Origin: Isoetes taiwanensis
Lineage: Eukaryota > Streptophyta > Lycopodiopsida > Isoetales > Isoetaceae
Assembly (NCBI GenBank): GCA_021234155.1
Contig: JAJEKV010000042.1
Coordinates: forward strand, 2,915,257-2,979,256
Direction of reading: 5' to 3'
Length of the DNA: 64,000 nucleotides
The position numbers and the translations under genes are program-made. The notes beneath the pieces are model-generated. The model worked only from the letters and a program-made list of their open reading frames with translations, searched no databases and had not been told where the DNA came from. This document shows, in pieces, positions 11,299-21,472 of this stretch (the stretch's first letter is position 1; each line of letters opens with the position of its first letter).

Positions 11299-11769
11299 GA
11301 TTCTTTCTCAAACTTCAAGTAAATAGTATTAGCAAAGCATACATATTTAGAAGGGTCCAAATGCATGGCCTATGAAGACCATGAAGATGAAATTTAAAAA
11401 TCTCTGATATGTTAGCAAGATGTTTTTTTCACCATGTTAGAGCTTATTCTTCACATACATCTCTCAACAAACTAGCAAGGTTTATCAAGATAATGCATGG
11501 TAAAGGTAAATAAACGAGAAATAGAACAGCAAGTTCAACTACTTAATGTTTGAAGAATGTATAGTAAAGACACAGCTAGTATGTTGGAAATTTTGCGAAA
11601 TTTTCATACCATATAACCATGATAGTACCTTTGGAAGAAAATATAGAGCGTCATTTCTTAGTGTCATCCTAAAAATGCATTTAATCAAATATTCAAATAA
11701 AACATAGCAAGCATTTTCTATTACTATGGTTGGCTAAGAATAATGGTGGGTAAAAATAAGTGAACTCAC

Positions 11770-11915
11770 CACTTTATCAAAGACCATCAATAACTCCGGA
11801 TGTCTACTGAGTTGCTCATCTCGCACTTCTCCTTTTAAGAATGTCAGCTCACAAAAGAGGTCCAAATCAACTCCATGAATAAGTTTGCGGCATAGTGCAT
11901 CATAAGGCATATACA
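11770..11915 (-). pseudogene. COG3: COG3-like exon (C-terminal half of the family)
   Basis: Minus strand: the exon starts after TATATAAG at 11915 and ends before GTGAGT at 11769. It encodes YDALCRKLIHGVDLDLFCEL followed by a variable tail with DEQLSRHPELL. I recall the COG3 pattern Tyr-Asp-x-Leu-x-x-Lys-Leu-Ile-His-Glu-x-x-x-Asp-Leu-Leu-Cys-Glu-Leu followed by an Asp/Glu-Gln-x-x-Arg run, which this matches along its length. COG3 is part of lobe A of the conserved oligomeric Golgi complex and acts in retrograde vesicle tethering. The gene here is only a fragment inside a repeat-rich unit, so it is probably not expressed as a working protein. Confidence 0.6.
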
Positions 11916-12112
11916 CTTATATAAAAAAATAATGGTAAGCCAAACCATCTTACGTTATTGTTCTCGTTCATCCACCTAATGTTTCAAAATATCAATCAAC
12001 GATATTGTACCCAGTGTATGAAATTAGAGCCTTACAATGGATCAATAATGCAGCAAGACTTTATATTTCTGCTAATGATGATGATAGAATGAAGTGGTCA
12101 AATACTTAAAGC

Positions 12113-12254
12113 TCGGTCTCCGTGGACGTTAAAAAATCTATTCTATTCTATTCTATTCTATTCTATTCTATTCTATTCTATTCTATTCTATTCTATTCTA
12201 TTCTATTCTATTCTATTCTATTCTATTCTATTCTATTCTATTCTATTCTATTCT
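12113..12254 (+). repeat. LINE 3' tip followed by about 24 copies of TTCTA
   Basis: CGGTCTCCGTGGACGTTAAA at 12114-12133 matches the last bases of the LINE at 57275 (minus strand). A pure TTCTA array follows from 12137 to 12254. Almost nothing of the LINE body remains, so this is either an extremely 5'-truncated insertion or an array that expanded after insertion. It lies between COG3-like exons. Confidence 0.85.
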
Positions 12255-12428
12255 GATTGGCAAGTCTGAGTCAAAGTAGGCACATCCAAGATAACCATGT
12301 GACATAGTATAAGTGAATAAGGATGAACATACCAAACAATAGACATTATTTTAAATGCACAATCATTTTTTCCAAATAACACAAGCTCGTATATTTCAAA
12401 ATGCCAAATGTTAAAGCCAAAAAACAAA

Positions 12429-12682
12429 CCTTCATCAATATGCACAACACTTCTTCCTGACATATTTTGAAATTCCTTCCTATATCACACCTTGAACCTG
12501 TGTAAAGATCACAACTCGTATGACCAAGCTAGCACATTGTATCCAAATACATCCATCCTAACGACCCTTGTACTCACTAGTGAAAGTTGTTGTTCACAAT
12601 ACAGAGAATGACAATCCGCAAGCATGTCTGCATATTCCTTTTGAGTTGAACGACTCCCGATCTCTTCCATCAATGGCTTGAG
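12429..12682 (-). pseudogene. COG3: COG3-like exon and a possible following small exon
   Basis: Minus strand. The main exon is 12682-12578 (105 bp, 35 codons), after TTTTTTCTTGCAG and before GTGAGT. It encodes [12 protein letters not shown] and then [20 protein letters not shown]. This follows the COG3 pattern in which a Glu-Glu-Ile-Glu-Ser-Arg stretch precedes Cys-His-x-Leu-Tyr-Cys-Glu-Gln-x-Leu-Ser. A second possible exon, about 12481-12429, reads NMSGRSVVHIDE and ends at GTTTGT; its identity is unsure. The exon at 11770-11915 follows in the correct family order. Intact introns indicate capture of genomic DNA rather than a retrocopy. Identification is from memory of the family. Confidence 0.6.
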
Positions 12683-13079
12683 CTGCAAGAAAAAACATTA
12701 AGCAAAATATCTATGATTTCAACTTGATCGCTAAAATTTATTAACCTAAACTATTATTCTCTATTATTAGCTTTAAAGCACAAATAATACGTCTAGACCC
12801 AGCTAAAGACGTCTTATTAATATGTATCAACAACCTGCATCAATTCTTTGAAAGGAAAGATAAGAAACAAAACTAACTACTTATCCTGCTTGTTTATGAG
12901 ACATTGGCAATGGCATCAAGAAATGCAATGCCAACATGCCTTGCTTCTTAATCTGCATCGTGCTTGTTTATGAAACACTGGCACCAAGATCTCACTTTGC
13001 ACAATTTGGCAAACCATTATAGAAAATAAAAGATCAAAGTTTTGTCTAGATAGTTTAAAGCTAAAACAAGTGTCTAATC

Positions 13080-13745
13080 GGGCAAAGACATTCACTCCAG
13101 CATACATATGCCTAGCTATGGAGGCCAAAGATACCATCTTACCAACTGCCAACATGACAAAAATACGAAAGAAGGCAAGAAAGCATAACAGGAGGTGACT
13201 TAATTATTACCCGATGTTTTATGATTGGTTTTATGATTGTGCAAAAGCTCACCAACATCAAATCTGCTCAAATATATATATTTGTAATTGAAGACTGACC
13301 TTAAATTCGAGATGAATTTCCATTATACAGCATGCATAATGAGTCATGGCAACCTCCTCTTCAGCTATGGAGCTCCATAACTCCAAATCCTTTTTTCAAA
13401 GATGGCCTTTGTGCCGTAAAGCTTCTGTTTTCTTTCAGCATTTCCTAGTTGGATGCAGATGGAGAAGCACGAAAAAGGTAGTTTGAAAGATAAAGAAAAA
13501 AAATGGTGGCTCGCCATCTCGGACAAACATAGAAAACCATTTTGACCATTAGAGAAGCAGGGCCATCACCTCCCGCCCTATGCTGCTCCTTCCCCCGCTG
13601 GAATTTGAAAACTGAAATACCGTAGGAGAAGAAGACTGAAGGACCAGACGCACACGAAAAAAAGTCCCGCAAGGGGAAAGGGAGTGTTGCATTCAGTAAC
13701 ATGCGATGTTCCCTTGCACGCAGTTCCCAACCCCATCCCCCTCCC
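13080..13745. repeat. Copy 2 of the segment found at 8500-9143
   Basis: It shares ordered blocks with 8500-9143. On the minus strand this copy keeps the frame ELWSSIAEEEVAMTHYACC, the better preserved of the two, followed by a GT donor, which suggests a captured exon of unknown identity. The end of the segment (13680-13715) has a decayed version of the hairpin at 9056. A C-rich run follows at 13755-13771. Confidence 0.7.
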
Positions 13746-13790
13746 CATCCATCCACCCCCACCCCCCCCCAGAAAAAATCTAATAGAGTA

Positions 13791-14184
13791 TTCAAATTTA
13801 CAACTACCACAAAGTTATGCAATCTTAGACATCATAGAGGTCATTAGCATACAACTTGAGTTACTCAAATTAATCTCACAAGCACATATAAGTAATATTT
13901 TCACCATTGAAAATACACTGTTCAAATGGTTATGATCGAGTTACTGTAGCAGTTGCATTGTCTCCTTGAACAGCCTGGGCATGATTCAGTTATACTCGAA
14001 TCATCCACCTCTGCAGTTATATATTCATTTATCAGTTCTCTTTCATTTATTCTGGTCGATCCGATCGCATTGTCGGACCGACTGGTTCCAAGATCGGTTC
14101 CCTCCTTGGCATCTTCAATCAACCCAGAGCACGTCATAACCTTCTAATTTAAATTCAACCTTCTACAATGGTATCATGCTGAAT
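13791..14184. other. Non-coding stretch with an LTR-end-like junction
   Basis: Nothing coding is recognised. TACAATGGTATCATGCTG at 14164-14181 resembles an LTR end joined to an initiator-Met primer site on the plus strand. The matching LTR start and other copy are absent, so this is only suggestive. Confidence 0.35.
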
Positions 14185-14379
14185 ATATTTAGAACCAACA
14201 TGCCATATAACCATTGAACCTTAATAATATAATGTCTAAGCTCAAAGGTTCAATATCATTAAGGTCCAAGTTCCTTTGTGTAAGCTTCTTTTCATGCAAC
14301 ATCCCGCAACTGTGAATCTCAAGATATGTACTGGTGGTGATTATGCAAATGCTGCAAGTTCTGATATATATGACAATAT
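14185..14379. repeat. 195-bp direct repeat, left copy
   Basis: It begins ATATTTAGAACCAACATGCC and ends ATGACAATAT. It matches 17091-17285 over its full length with scattered substitutions. The two copies bound the truncated copia body exactly, with no shared sequence outside these limits. Confidence 0.9.
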
Positions 14380-17090
14380 CTCCTCATAATCTTGACCTTT
14401 TCTTTGTGAGAATCCCTGTGTGGGTGTCTTTCCATCTGGCCCTGTTTTGATCTTAAATAACCATTTGTTACCATTATGTTTTTATTCTCAGGTCTGTCTA
14501 TGAGCTCAAAAGTATCTGCCCTTTCAAATGATGACAATTCATCTTTCATTGCCTTAAGCCATTTATCCCTTTCATGTGATGTTAGAACATCATCATAGCA
14601 TTTGGGAACTTTAGGATCTAAGTGCATTAAAATTTCAAATACATTATTTATCTCAATCTCTTTTTCAGAATTCTTCTATTCTTACCTTTTTCATCTCGTC
14701 CATGGAGATTTGGATCAATGGTTATCTCTTCCTGCAACTTTTGAATTTCTGTAAGTCTCCTTCTCTTGGGCACTTTTGGTTCTATGTATGCTGAATCACT
14801 TGCTTCAGACCTCACTTCTTGTTCTTGCTGTTGAGTGTCTCCGTTATCATATGCTGATGTAGCTCTTGAGTCTTCTTCATCATCTGTATCATTGCATACA
14901 TCAAACTTATTAGTAATTTTACTTGAATCATCATACTCTATCTCAACCTGCTTAGTTTCAACTGCTTTATTGGTTGTGTTAATATTGGGCAAAGCCTTGT
15001 AGCACTGATTTTCGTCAAAAATGATATCTCTGCTTATGACAATTCTCCTCTTGCTAGGATCATACAATCTGTATGCCTTTGACTGTTCGTCATATCCAAC
15101 CATGTAAGTAATAAGTGACCTGTCATCAAGTTTTTTTTCTTAGCTCATCTAGGACATGTACAAATGCCAGGCAACCATATGCCCTTAATTTATTATAATC
15201 AGGGGTCCTTTTAGACCATAGCATTTCAGGAATAGCACCTTGAGTATTTATAGATGGCAAGATATTTTGGACAAGCACAGTGGTTTTTACTGCTTCTTCC
15301 CAAAGGAAGTTTGGTAAGCCTGAGAATTTGAGCATGCTCCTTACTGCATTTAAGATAGTTCTGTTTTTTCTTTCAGCAACTCCATTTTGTTGGGGGGAAT
15401 ATCTGCATGTGAGTTGCCTTTTGATTCCCTTTCTCTTGCAGTATTGCTTAAACTCACTTGTGAGGAACTCTCATCCTCTGTCAGAATGTAAGCATTTGAC
15501 CCTTCCCCCTGTTTCAGTTTTAACCTCATTAATATACTGTTGGAAAGTCTCAAATGCAGCATCTTTAGTCTTCAAGCAGTACACCTTGGTTTTTCTACAA
15601 AAGTCATCTATCAGTGCATGAAATATCTTTTTCCAGGCAGACTAGTTATATTCAAGGGTCCACACAGATTAGTGTGAACCAAATCAAGAATTTCCTTAGC
15701 CCTTTTATATGATTTCCTGAATGGCAGCCTGCTGTGCTTTCCAAGAGTGCATCCTGCAAAATATCTTGCATGCTTGTCTTTTTCAGCTGTGAACAAACCC
15801 TTCTCAGCTAGCAATTCAACAGTTTTAGTATTAACATGACACTGCCTTTCATGCCATGTCTTAAGAGTTGGACAACTTATATGATTGATAGTGGGTATGA
15901 AGTGTTTCTTATCAAGTCCATATAGGTTTCCAACTCTTTTTCCAAGAAACATGATTTTATTATTGTAGAAAACCTTATAATGAAACTGTTCAAACAGAAC
16001 CTTGTAACCGAGGTCTACAAGTTGACATACTGATATTAAATTTCGAACTAGGCCTGAATACAATACATCTTTTAGAGCAACTATCTTTCCTTCTAGATCA
16101 AATAGTTCTAGCATCCCAACATCTTCTACCTCCTTGAGTTCTCCATTGCCAAATTGTACATGTCCACCCCTTTTTCCGTTGCATTTAAGAATGCTTGAAG
16201 ATATTATCATCAAATTATGATCATCCTTAACTTTGCTTAAAGAAAGTACTTCAGACATACTTACCTCAGCGTTCTCATATTCTTCCTCTTCTTCAGTATG
16301 AGGGTCTCGTGCAATATTTAGTGTTGGATTGCCTCTAGCTGCACCCCTTTCCCTGTTTTTATATTCCCTTTGATTCTTGTCCCTTCCCTTTCCCTTTTGC
16401 AAGTTGTCCCTTAGGACACGGGCAGTTTGAAGCTAGGTGTCCCTTCCCTTCACAATTATAGCAGATAATATCTTTGTTCTGTTTGGACAATCTGTCTTGA
16501 GATGTCCATAGCTGTCACAAATGTAGCAGGGTCCTATTTTCTTACCTCTATTGAAATTATTGTTCCTTCTCGATTTATGCTTGCCAGCAAATACGACTTC
16601 GTCATTATCATCACCTAGTTTTCCTTGTTCAAATTCATTCCTTATCATTTTGATAGCATGCTCTTTTGATTTAGCTACATTCCTCAGAAGCGTGGCAAGG
16701 TGAGCATTGTGTGAAACTGCTCTAGATATTGCTAGTAACTGATACTCCTCATTAAGAACAACTCCTGCTCCCTCCAAATCTGCAATAATGGAATCAAACT
16801 TCTTAAAGAAGTCAGTAATGTCTTTTTCATGTAACTTTAACTTCCTTAATTGTTTTTCCAGCACATCAATCTGTGATGAAGATCTGGCTTCATAATTTTC
16901 TTGAAAGATCTGGTCCACATTTCCTTTAAAGTCGTACCTCTAAGTTTCAGTTTTATAGCTGTACCAACTTTGGAGCAAATGATTGCATGAGCTTCCATTA
17001 TTTTCATGGTTTCATCTGCATCAAAGTCTGTTGTTGCTGTGTCAGCAACAATTCTTCTTATAGTACTACATGCACCTCCACCTACTGTGG
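14380..17090 (-). pseudogene. Truncated Ty1/copia polyprotein (gag to RT fingers)
   Basis: Minus strand, in order. Gag (about 17080-16430) has two CCHC knuckles, CYICDSYGHLKTDC and CYNCEGKGHLASNC (the second in another frame). The protease region (about 16260-16000) has no clear Asp-Ser-Gly left. The pre-integrase zinc region contains HERQCH. The integrase core (about 15640-15130) is broken by frameshifts, with QQNGVAER-like and FLWEEAV motifs. A linker follows (15103-14648, GYDEQSKAYRLYDPSKR). RT begins at 14627 and includes WLKAMKDELSSFE and GQDYEE, where it stops at 14380. The RT palm with its Asp-Asp pair and RNase H are absent. LTRs, PBS and PPT are not recognised, and the 195-bp repeats sit where LTRs would. 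The element cannot be autonomous. Confidence 0.85.
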
Positions 17091-17285
17091 ATATTTAGAA
17101 CCAACATGCCATATAGCCATTGAACCTTAATAATATAATGTCTAAGCTCAAATGTTCAATATCCTTAAGGTCCAAGTTCCTTTGTATAAGTTTTTCTTCA
17201 TGCAACATCCTGCAACTGTGAATCTCAAGATATGTACTAGTCCTGATTATGCAGATGCTGCAAGTTCTGATATACATGACAATAT
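17091..17285. repeat. 195-bp direct repeat, right copy
   Basis: Same repeat as 14185-14379. It is followed by a C-run and then an A-run (17287-17318). If it were an LTR of the minus-strand copia, termini of TGTCAT..CA can be drawn, but no primer site follows it and no target duplication is seen. Confidence 0.9.
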
Positions 17286-17339
17286 TCATCATCCCCCCCC
17301 CCCAAAAAAAAAAAAAGGGATATGTCATTACATTACACA

Positions 17340-17712
17340 TGCTAGAACATGATTTTAGATATCCTTTATATACATATTTTAGTGGATAAGTTTTATACTA
17401 ATGAGCACTACACAATAGCCAATGGATTGACAAGGAATAAGTGTAGGTTCAAGAAGTTTGCTAAGGCTTTCAAAGCTCATTATGTTCCACGTGCCCATAA
17501 GCGTCAGCAAATTCAGACTACTTACTAAGCCTACCAGTGAGGCTCTATAGAGAATGAGTATCTCTGAGTTGGCAAAACTTAAGAAGCAGTTGCATGACCT
17601 TCTTAACTTAGGCTTTGTCTGCCCAAGTGTGTCTCCCTTTGAAGCACTTATTTTATTTGTTAAGAAGAAGGACGATGCCTTAAGAATGTGTATTGACTAC
17701 GATCAATTAAAT
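17340..17712 (+). pseudogene. Chromovirus reverse transcriptase, N-terminal part
   Basis: The plus-strand frame contains [20 protein letters not shown], then [18 protein letters not shown], the classic fingers region of Ty3/gypsy RT, where Lys-Lys-Lys-Asp-Gly and Cys-Ile-Asp-Tyr are conserved. The reading frame is cut directly after YDQLN by a LINE insertion and resumes at 18378 (HTIKNMYALPRADD-like). Upstream (17400-17530) a broken frame carries the connector after protease. The 5' LTR, gag and protease of this element are not found, and the 195-bp repeat and homopolymer run lie where they would continue. RT copies the element RNA into DNA. Confidence 0.85.
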
Positions 17713-18377
17713 AGAATAGAATATAATAGAATATACATTAACGTCCCTCAGGCCGTGAGGCCCCCAGACTTGTGTAGCATCCTGCGAGCTCCCAAAAGGG
17801 GGTGCTGCCAACAAACAGACGCATAGGTTTATGTAGCCATTTAGCGGGCTTCTCTTATTCTTTGTAATACCCGCATCGTGCTTATAGCTGGCTTCTTGGC
17901 CATACACAATGCATCGTTATAAACAGTTTTGAACTGTACTCTGTGGGCCTCTCTGATGCGCCTCAACAGTGCTTCTCAGATTATTAGCCCTTTCTCTTTG
18001 TGCACCCCCCGGTGTCTTATTATCATCTCTTTTATAGCTTTCGCTACATCTGTGAGTGTCTCTTCTTTGTCCATCAGAGCTAGGAGTGGGAGATCCCACC
18101 TGACCTTATTAAATTTGGACCTTATGTCTGTGTAGACCGGGCAATCCTTGACCATATGTACTTCGTCTTCTATTTTTCCTGAGTCACATAGTCGACATAT
18201 TCGCTCTGCTCTATCTATTTTTCTCCATCTATCTTTCTCAATTCGGAGGTCGTGGCTCCCCATTCTGAACCTAGCCAGCGTTCCTCTGTTGCTCCTATTC
18301 AACATGTTGTATGTAATATGTCCTATCTGTCCCCCTGGATTGAAGGTTCCCAATAGCCAGTCTGCTTTAGCCAGTCT
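17711..18377 (-). pseudogene. LINE 3' fragment nested in the gypsy RT
   Basis: Minus strand. The open frame 18353-17976 contains RICRLCDSGKIEDEVHMVKD and ends KDCPVY..., a Cys/His zinc-binding motif like the C-terminus of zf-RVT LINE proteins. The 3' end carries GGGACGTTAATG, then a TATTC-rich tail (17731-17711 on the plus strand). Gypsy coding sequence flanks both sides: the codons for YDQLN lie on the left and AAGCATACTATAAAG on the right, so the insertion broke one RT frame. A short duplicated CCAGTCTGCTTTA (18356-18383) sits at the 5' junction. Only about 650 bp of the LINE are present. Confidence 0.85.
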
Positions 18378-19480
18378 GCTTTAAGCATACTATAAAGAAT
18401 ATGTATGCTTTACCTAGAGCCGATGACCCAATGGATCAATTGCAATGAGCTAAGTATTTCTCTAAGATGGATCTCTGCTTAGGCTATCATCAGATAAAGA
18501 TAAAGGCAGAAGATATTCATAAGTTGGCTTTTAGAATGAGGAGATTGATGATTGATGTTCTTCTGGAATTTCTTAATGAATTTGTCATCCTTCTCTTTGA
18601 TGGCACACTCATCTATAGTAAGACTCTAGGGAAGTATGAACGCCATCTTCGTATGGCTTTGCAAAAGTTAAGATGCCATAAGCTTTTTGCCAAGTTTTCA
18701 AAATGCAAATTTGCCACAACAGAGGTTGAGTATCTAGGACATATAATCTTAGTAGAGGGCATATCAACTGATCCAGCCAAGATTAATGCAGTTAAGAAAT
18801 GTCAGCATCTAAGAATGTTTCGGAAGTAAGACGTTTCTTCGGGTTGGTAGGTTATTGTAGAGAGTTTATCAAGGACTTTGCAAAGCTAGTAGCACTCCTA
18901 ATCGAACTTAAAAGCATGAGAAGATTAAAGATTGGGACAAACATTGGCAAGAAAAAGTGCAATCATTATTTGACAAGTGAAAGGAAACATTTACCACCAC
19001 TGCTCCTATACTTATGTCATTGGACCCCCAAAAAGATAAATAGGTAGCTATAGATGCAAGTCAGATAGCTATAGGCGGTGCCTTAATGCAAGAAGGTCAA
19101 GTTATAGCCTATGATTCCAAGAAAAATGAATGCTACAGAATAGCATCATGCATGACTAGAGCGAGCCTTGAGGATTTGGAGGCATTATCTTGGTAGATGC
19201 TTCCAATTGGATACAAACCATCAAAACCTCCAATATATTTTCATTCGCCACACCTTAATCTTCGACAAATGAGATGTTTCATGAGGAGTATGACTTTGAC
19301 GTGGTATATAAGCTAAGAAAATATAATTTTGTTGCCGATGCCATATCCTGCCAACCATTGACTGCTAGAATTCAGTGTAAGGCTATTTCAGCCTTTACAA
19401 TGAGTTTGGCAAGAAAATCGAGCAGTGCATTTGTTATGCCCAAAATATTTTGCAGACCATTGTAAATAATTTGCATGCAT
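18378..19480 (+). pseudogene. Chromovirus RT palm, thumb and RNase H remnant
   Basis: Plus strand. FSKMDLCLGYHQIKIKAEDI is the palm motif with its Asp, followed by KLAFRMR. The YxDD block is altered: the frame reads LLFDGTLIYSKT where Tyr-Leu-Asp-Asp is usual, so one aspartate seems lost and about 30 residues of palm are missing between MRRLM and FLNEFV. The thumb (YLGHIILVEGISTDPAKI) and connection (RRFFGLVGYCREFIKDFAKL) are clear. RNase H is broken by stops (around 19050-19330) and ends with DFDVVYKLRKYNFVADAIS. The polyprotein cannot be made in one piece. Downstream sequence is interrupted from about 19480-19540. Confidence 0.9.
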
Positions 19481-20674
19481 GGTTGTTATGGGCTGGCAAT
19501 AGTAATTTGATGCGGGTGGCATTAAAATTATATGGTCGCTTGTTTCCCTACCCAGAAACGCCCCTCCCACCGCCCATCCTGGGCGCCAAGCTCCAGTAAC
19601 CCCCTCGGGGGTTAGCATCAAATCTTCAGCGGCAGCACAGGTTACAGAGTTAGCTTTTGCCCGTGGGTGATGTTTATACTTGCATCAGGTTGATTGGTCG
19701 GTTTACGCCCGAGTATAAAGCGACTTCAAGTCGGGGCTCATCGGTCGGGGGCTTTCCTATAAGGAAGTCGTCAACCTAAGCAGGCCCAACACAGTTCCAG
19801 CTAACCCAGAACCCAAATCGGCCCACCCAGATTAGTTATGGTCCTTAACACCCTACTCCAGCCTTCAGCAAGGTTTTCGGCAACCTTGGGGCCAAGCTCG
19901 ACGACAGTTCGATGGGTTTTCGGCAAGCTTGGAGCCAGTATGGCAGATTCCGATCGGTCCAGGCAACAAAGCATCCGCCCGGTCGATTTTTGTCCTGAGT
20001 TTGATCTGCAAGGTTAACCGACACAGGTTACGGTCTGCTTTGATTTCTGTTTTTACATGCTTAGCTGCTTTGGCGTCTGTGAACAGTTTTCCACCCCCCT
20101 TGGCTTCGGTTTTCCCTTTGCTTCGGCGTGCTTGCCCTAAGTTTTGATTCATAGTTTTGGTTCATAGAGTTGGTGATTTAGTCGTCTCCAGTTGCTTTGC
20201 CTTTGCTTGGGCTTTCACCAGCTTGTGGCCTCCCTTATAGTCTCAGCATGACCCACCGGATAAAGCGCCTGGCTAGGGAGACCCGCAAATCAAACAACCT
20301 CATCCCGACTCCCAAGTCCGCCTCGGCATAACCCTATGATTCCACCATTGCGCCCTACCTTCAAGCAGCTCCTTTCTTTGGGCCCCAGCATCCCCTCCTG
20401 GCACATCTAGATGCACATTCTACTTACGTCACGATGCATCTTACGCTGCGGCTCGGCTAGGATCGATGCTTTCGGCCGATGGCTGCCCCGGGAATCTTTG
20501 GCCGGCATCCACATGATCGATCTACCGTTACTTTCATTCGGGCCTACGCTTTCCGGTTGCCACTAGTGGCACAGGTGCGACTTCTTGAGTTCTTTGTTCG
20601 GTCGGTAGGAGACGCGGATCAGCGGTCCTAGTACCGTCCTACCAGGATTAAGCACAGGTTCGACATCCGAGCAT

Positions 20675-21238
20675 TTGCATTGCTCTACCGCACTTGCACC
20701 TACCAGGCCTGCGTGTGTGGTTAGGGTGGACGTGTCCACACAGACCTCGACAGCACCAGATGGGTTGGTCGGGTCCTCGACACCAGATCCGATGCCCACC
20801 TCTGCCTCTGAGCCAGGTCCGAAGCCAGCAGCTAGGCCACATGCCCTGGCCTTGCGTCTAGTTGGCATTCCCGAGAACGGTGGTTGTTCCGGTACAGATG
20901 AAGCACGGCAATTTTTCACCAGGGAGATGCATATCCAGGCTGAAGGCGTCATCTCGGCGTCTCGAGTTAGAGCAGTACGGCCTGATCGCCCGCGACACCT
21001 CTTAATCCACTTTCGGGATGCTATTTCTCGCCTGCATGTCCTGCGGCACGGCAATCATCTGAAGGGGACCACATTCTCCGTCCAGGAGGATCTTACTCCG
21101 GTGCAGCTGTGCCTGCGGAAGGGGGAATTGTGCCGGCTTCGGGAAGCTCGCTTGCGGCAGCAGTGGGCAGTGTATAGAGGAGGGCAGGATATTATTCGGG
21201 ATCAGTGGCCCTCCGACCCGTGGGCAGTGAGCGCATAG
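20675..21238 (+). CDS. L1 ORF1p-like RNA-binding protein
   Basis: 187 codons, open from ATG to stop. The N-terminal 60 residues are Pro/Ala/Thr-rich and low complexity. From about residue 58 (LALRLVGIPENGG) the order of motifs follows the L1 ORF1p (Transposase_22) family. First comes an RRM-like fold start, then TDEARQFF, an SASRVRAVRP-like basic strand and LLIHFRDAISRLHVLRHGN. A C-terminal part follows with LKGTTFSVQEDLTPVQLCLR and EARLRQQW. In L1 this protein coats the element RNA and acts as a chaperone. A coiled coil before the RRM is not obvious. The true N-terminus may lie upstream of the chosen Met. Other possibilities are a host-like RRM protein, but the LINE-type 3' end just downstream argues for ORF1p. 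Confidence 0.6.
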   Translation: MHCSTALAPTRPACVVRVDVSTQTSTAPDGLVGSSTPDPMPTSASEPGPKPAARPHALALRLVGIPENGGCSGTDEARQFFTREMHIQAEGVISASRVRAVRPDRPRHLLIHFRDAISRLHVLRHGNHLKGTTFSVQEDLTPVQLCLRKGELCRLREARLRQQWAVYRGGQDIIRDQWPSDPWAVSA

Positions 21239-21436
21239 CCCTGATCCTTATTATCTTCATTGCCTGTACCAGGGTTTCGGCCCACTATTGTTATTGTTTT
21301 TGTTTGGGTGTTGTAACGGGGCTTAGACCCCATGTTCTGTCTTTTGGGCTTCGGCCCTCTGTTCTGTTAGGGCTTATGCCCCCTTTGTTTGTTCTGGTCC
21401 CATAACCCGATTGGGTTTCGTGGATGTTAAAATTTC

Positions 21437-21472
21437 TTCCTTCCTTCCTTCCTTCCTTCCTTCCTTCCTTCC
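21437..21472 (+). repeat. (TTCC)9 LINE tail
   Basis: Nine uninterrupted TTCC units directly after GTTAAAATTTC. This equals the tail type of the LINE at 57253 on the opposite strand. Confidence 0.95.

Larger units (their letters stand above)
9289..13790 (-). mobile_element. Probable Helitron-like unit B carrying COG3-like exons
   Basis: The left end is defined by terminus B. The right end is only an estimate, placed where similarity to unit A fades, near the C-rich run at 13755-13771. The body holds, from left to right, a LINE relic, a short AATAG array, COG3-like exons on the minus strand, a LINE 3' tip with a long TTCTA array, and the second copy of the segment seen at 8500-9143. Units A and B lie head to tail in the same orientation, an arrangement described for Helitrons. 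An alternative is a single larger unit duplicated in tandem. No Rep/helicase gene is present. Confidence 0.45.
19540..21472 (+). mobile_element. ORF1-only LINE-like unit ending in (TTCC)9
   Basis: A GC-rich insertion in the gypsy element. The 3' end, CCCATAACCCGATTGGGTTT then CGTGGATGTTAAAA (21400-21433) and (TTCC)9 (21437-21472), matches the 3' end of the LINE at 57253-61030, which also has a TTCC tail. The body contains an L1-ORF1-like protein (20675-21238) but no endonuclease or RT. The 5' boundary is uncertain. Candidate start is within 19540-19560, where gypsy-like coding stops and the GC-rich sequence begins. The layout resembles mammalian HAL1, which is an L1 derivative with ORF1 only. 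Confidence 0.6.

Noticed and set aside
12916-13155. 79-codon minus-strand frame as a COG3 exon
   Set aside because: No similarity I can support; the paralogous segment near 8500 is frameshifted.
14164-14184. Plus-strand copia LTR end with primer site TGGTATCATGCTG
   Set aside because: No second LTR, no coding sequence in that orientation after it; noted only as suggestive.
14185-17285. 195-bp repeats as ordinary LTRs of the copia fragment
   Set aside because: No primer site next to the right copy, no clear PPT, no target duplication; kept as direct repeats.
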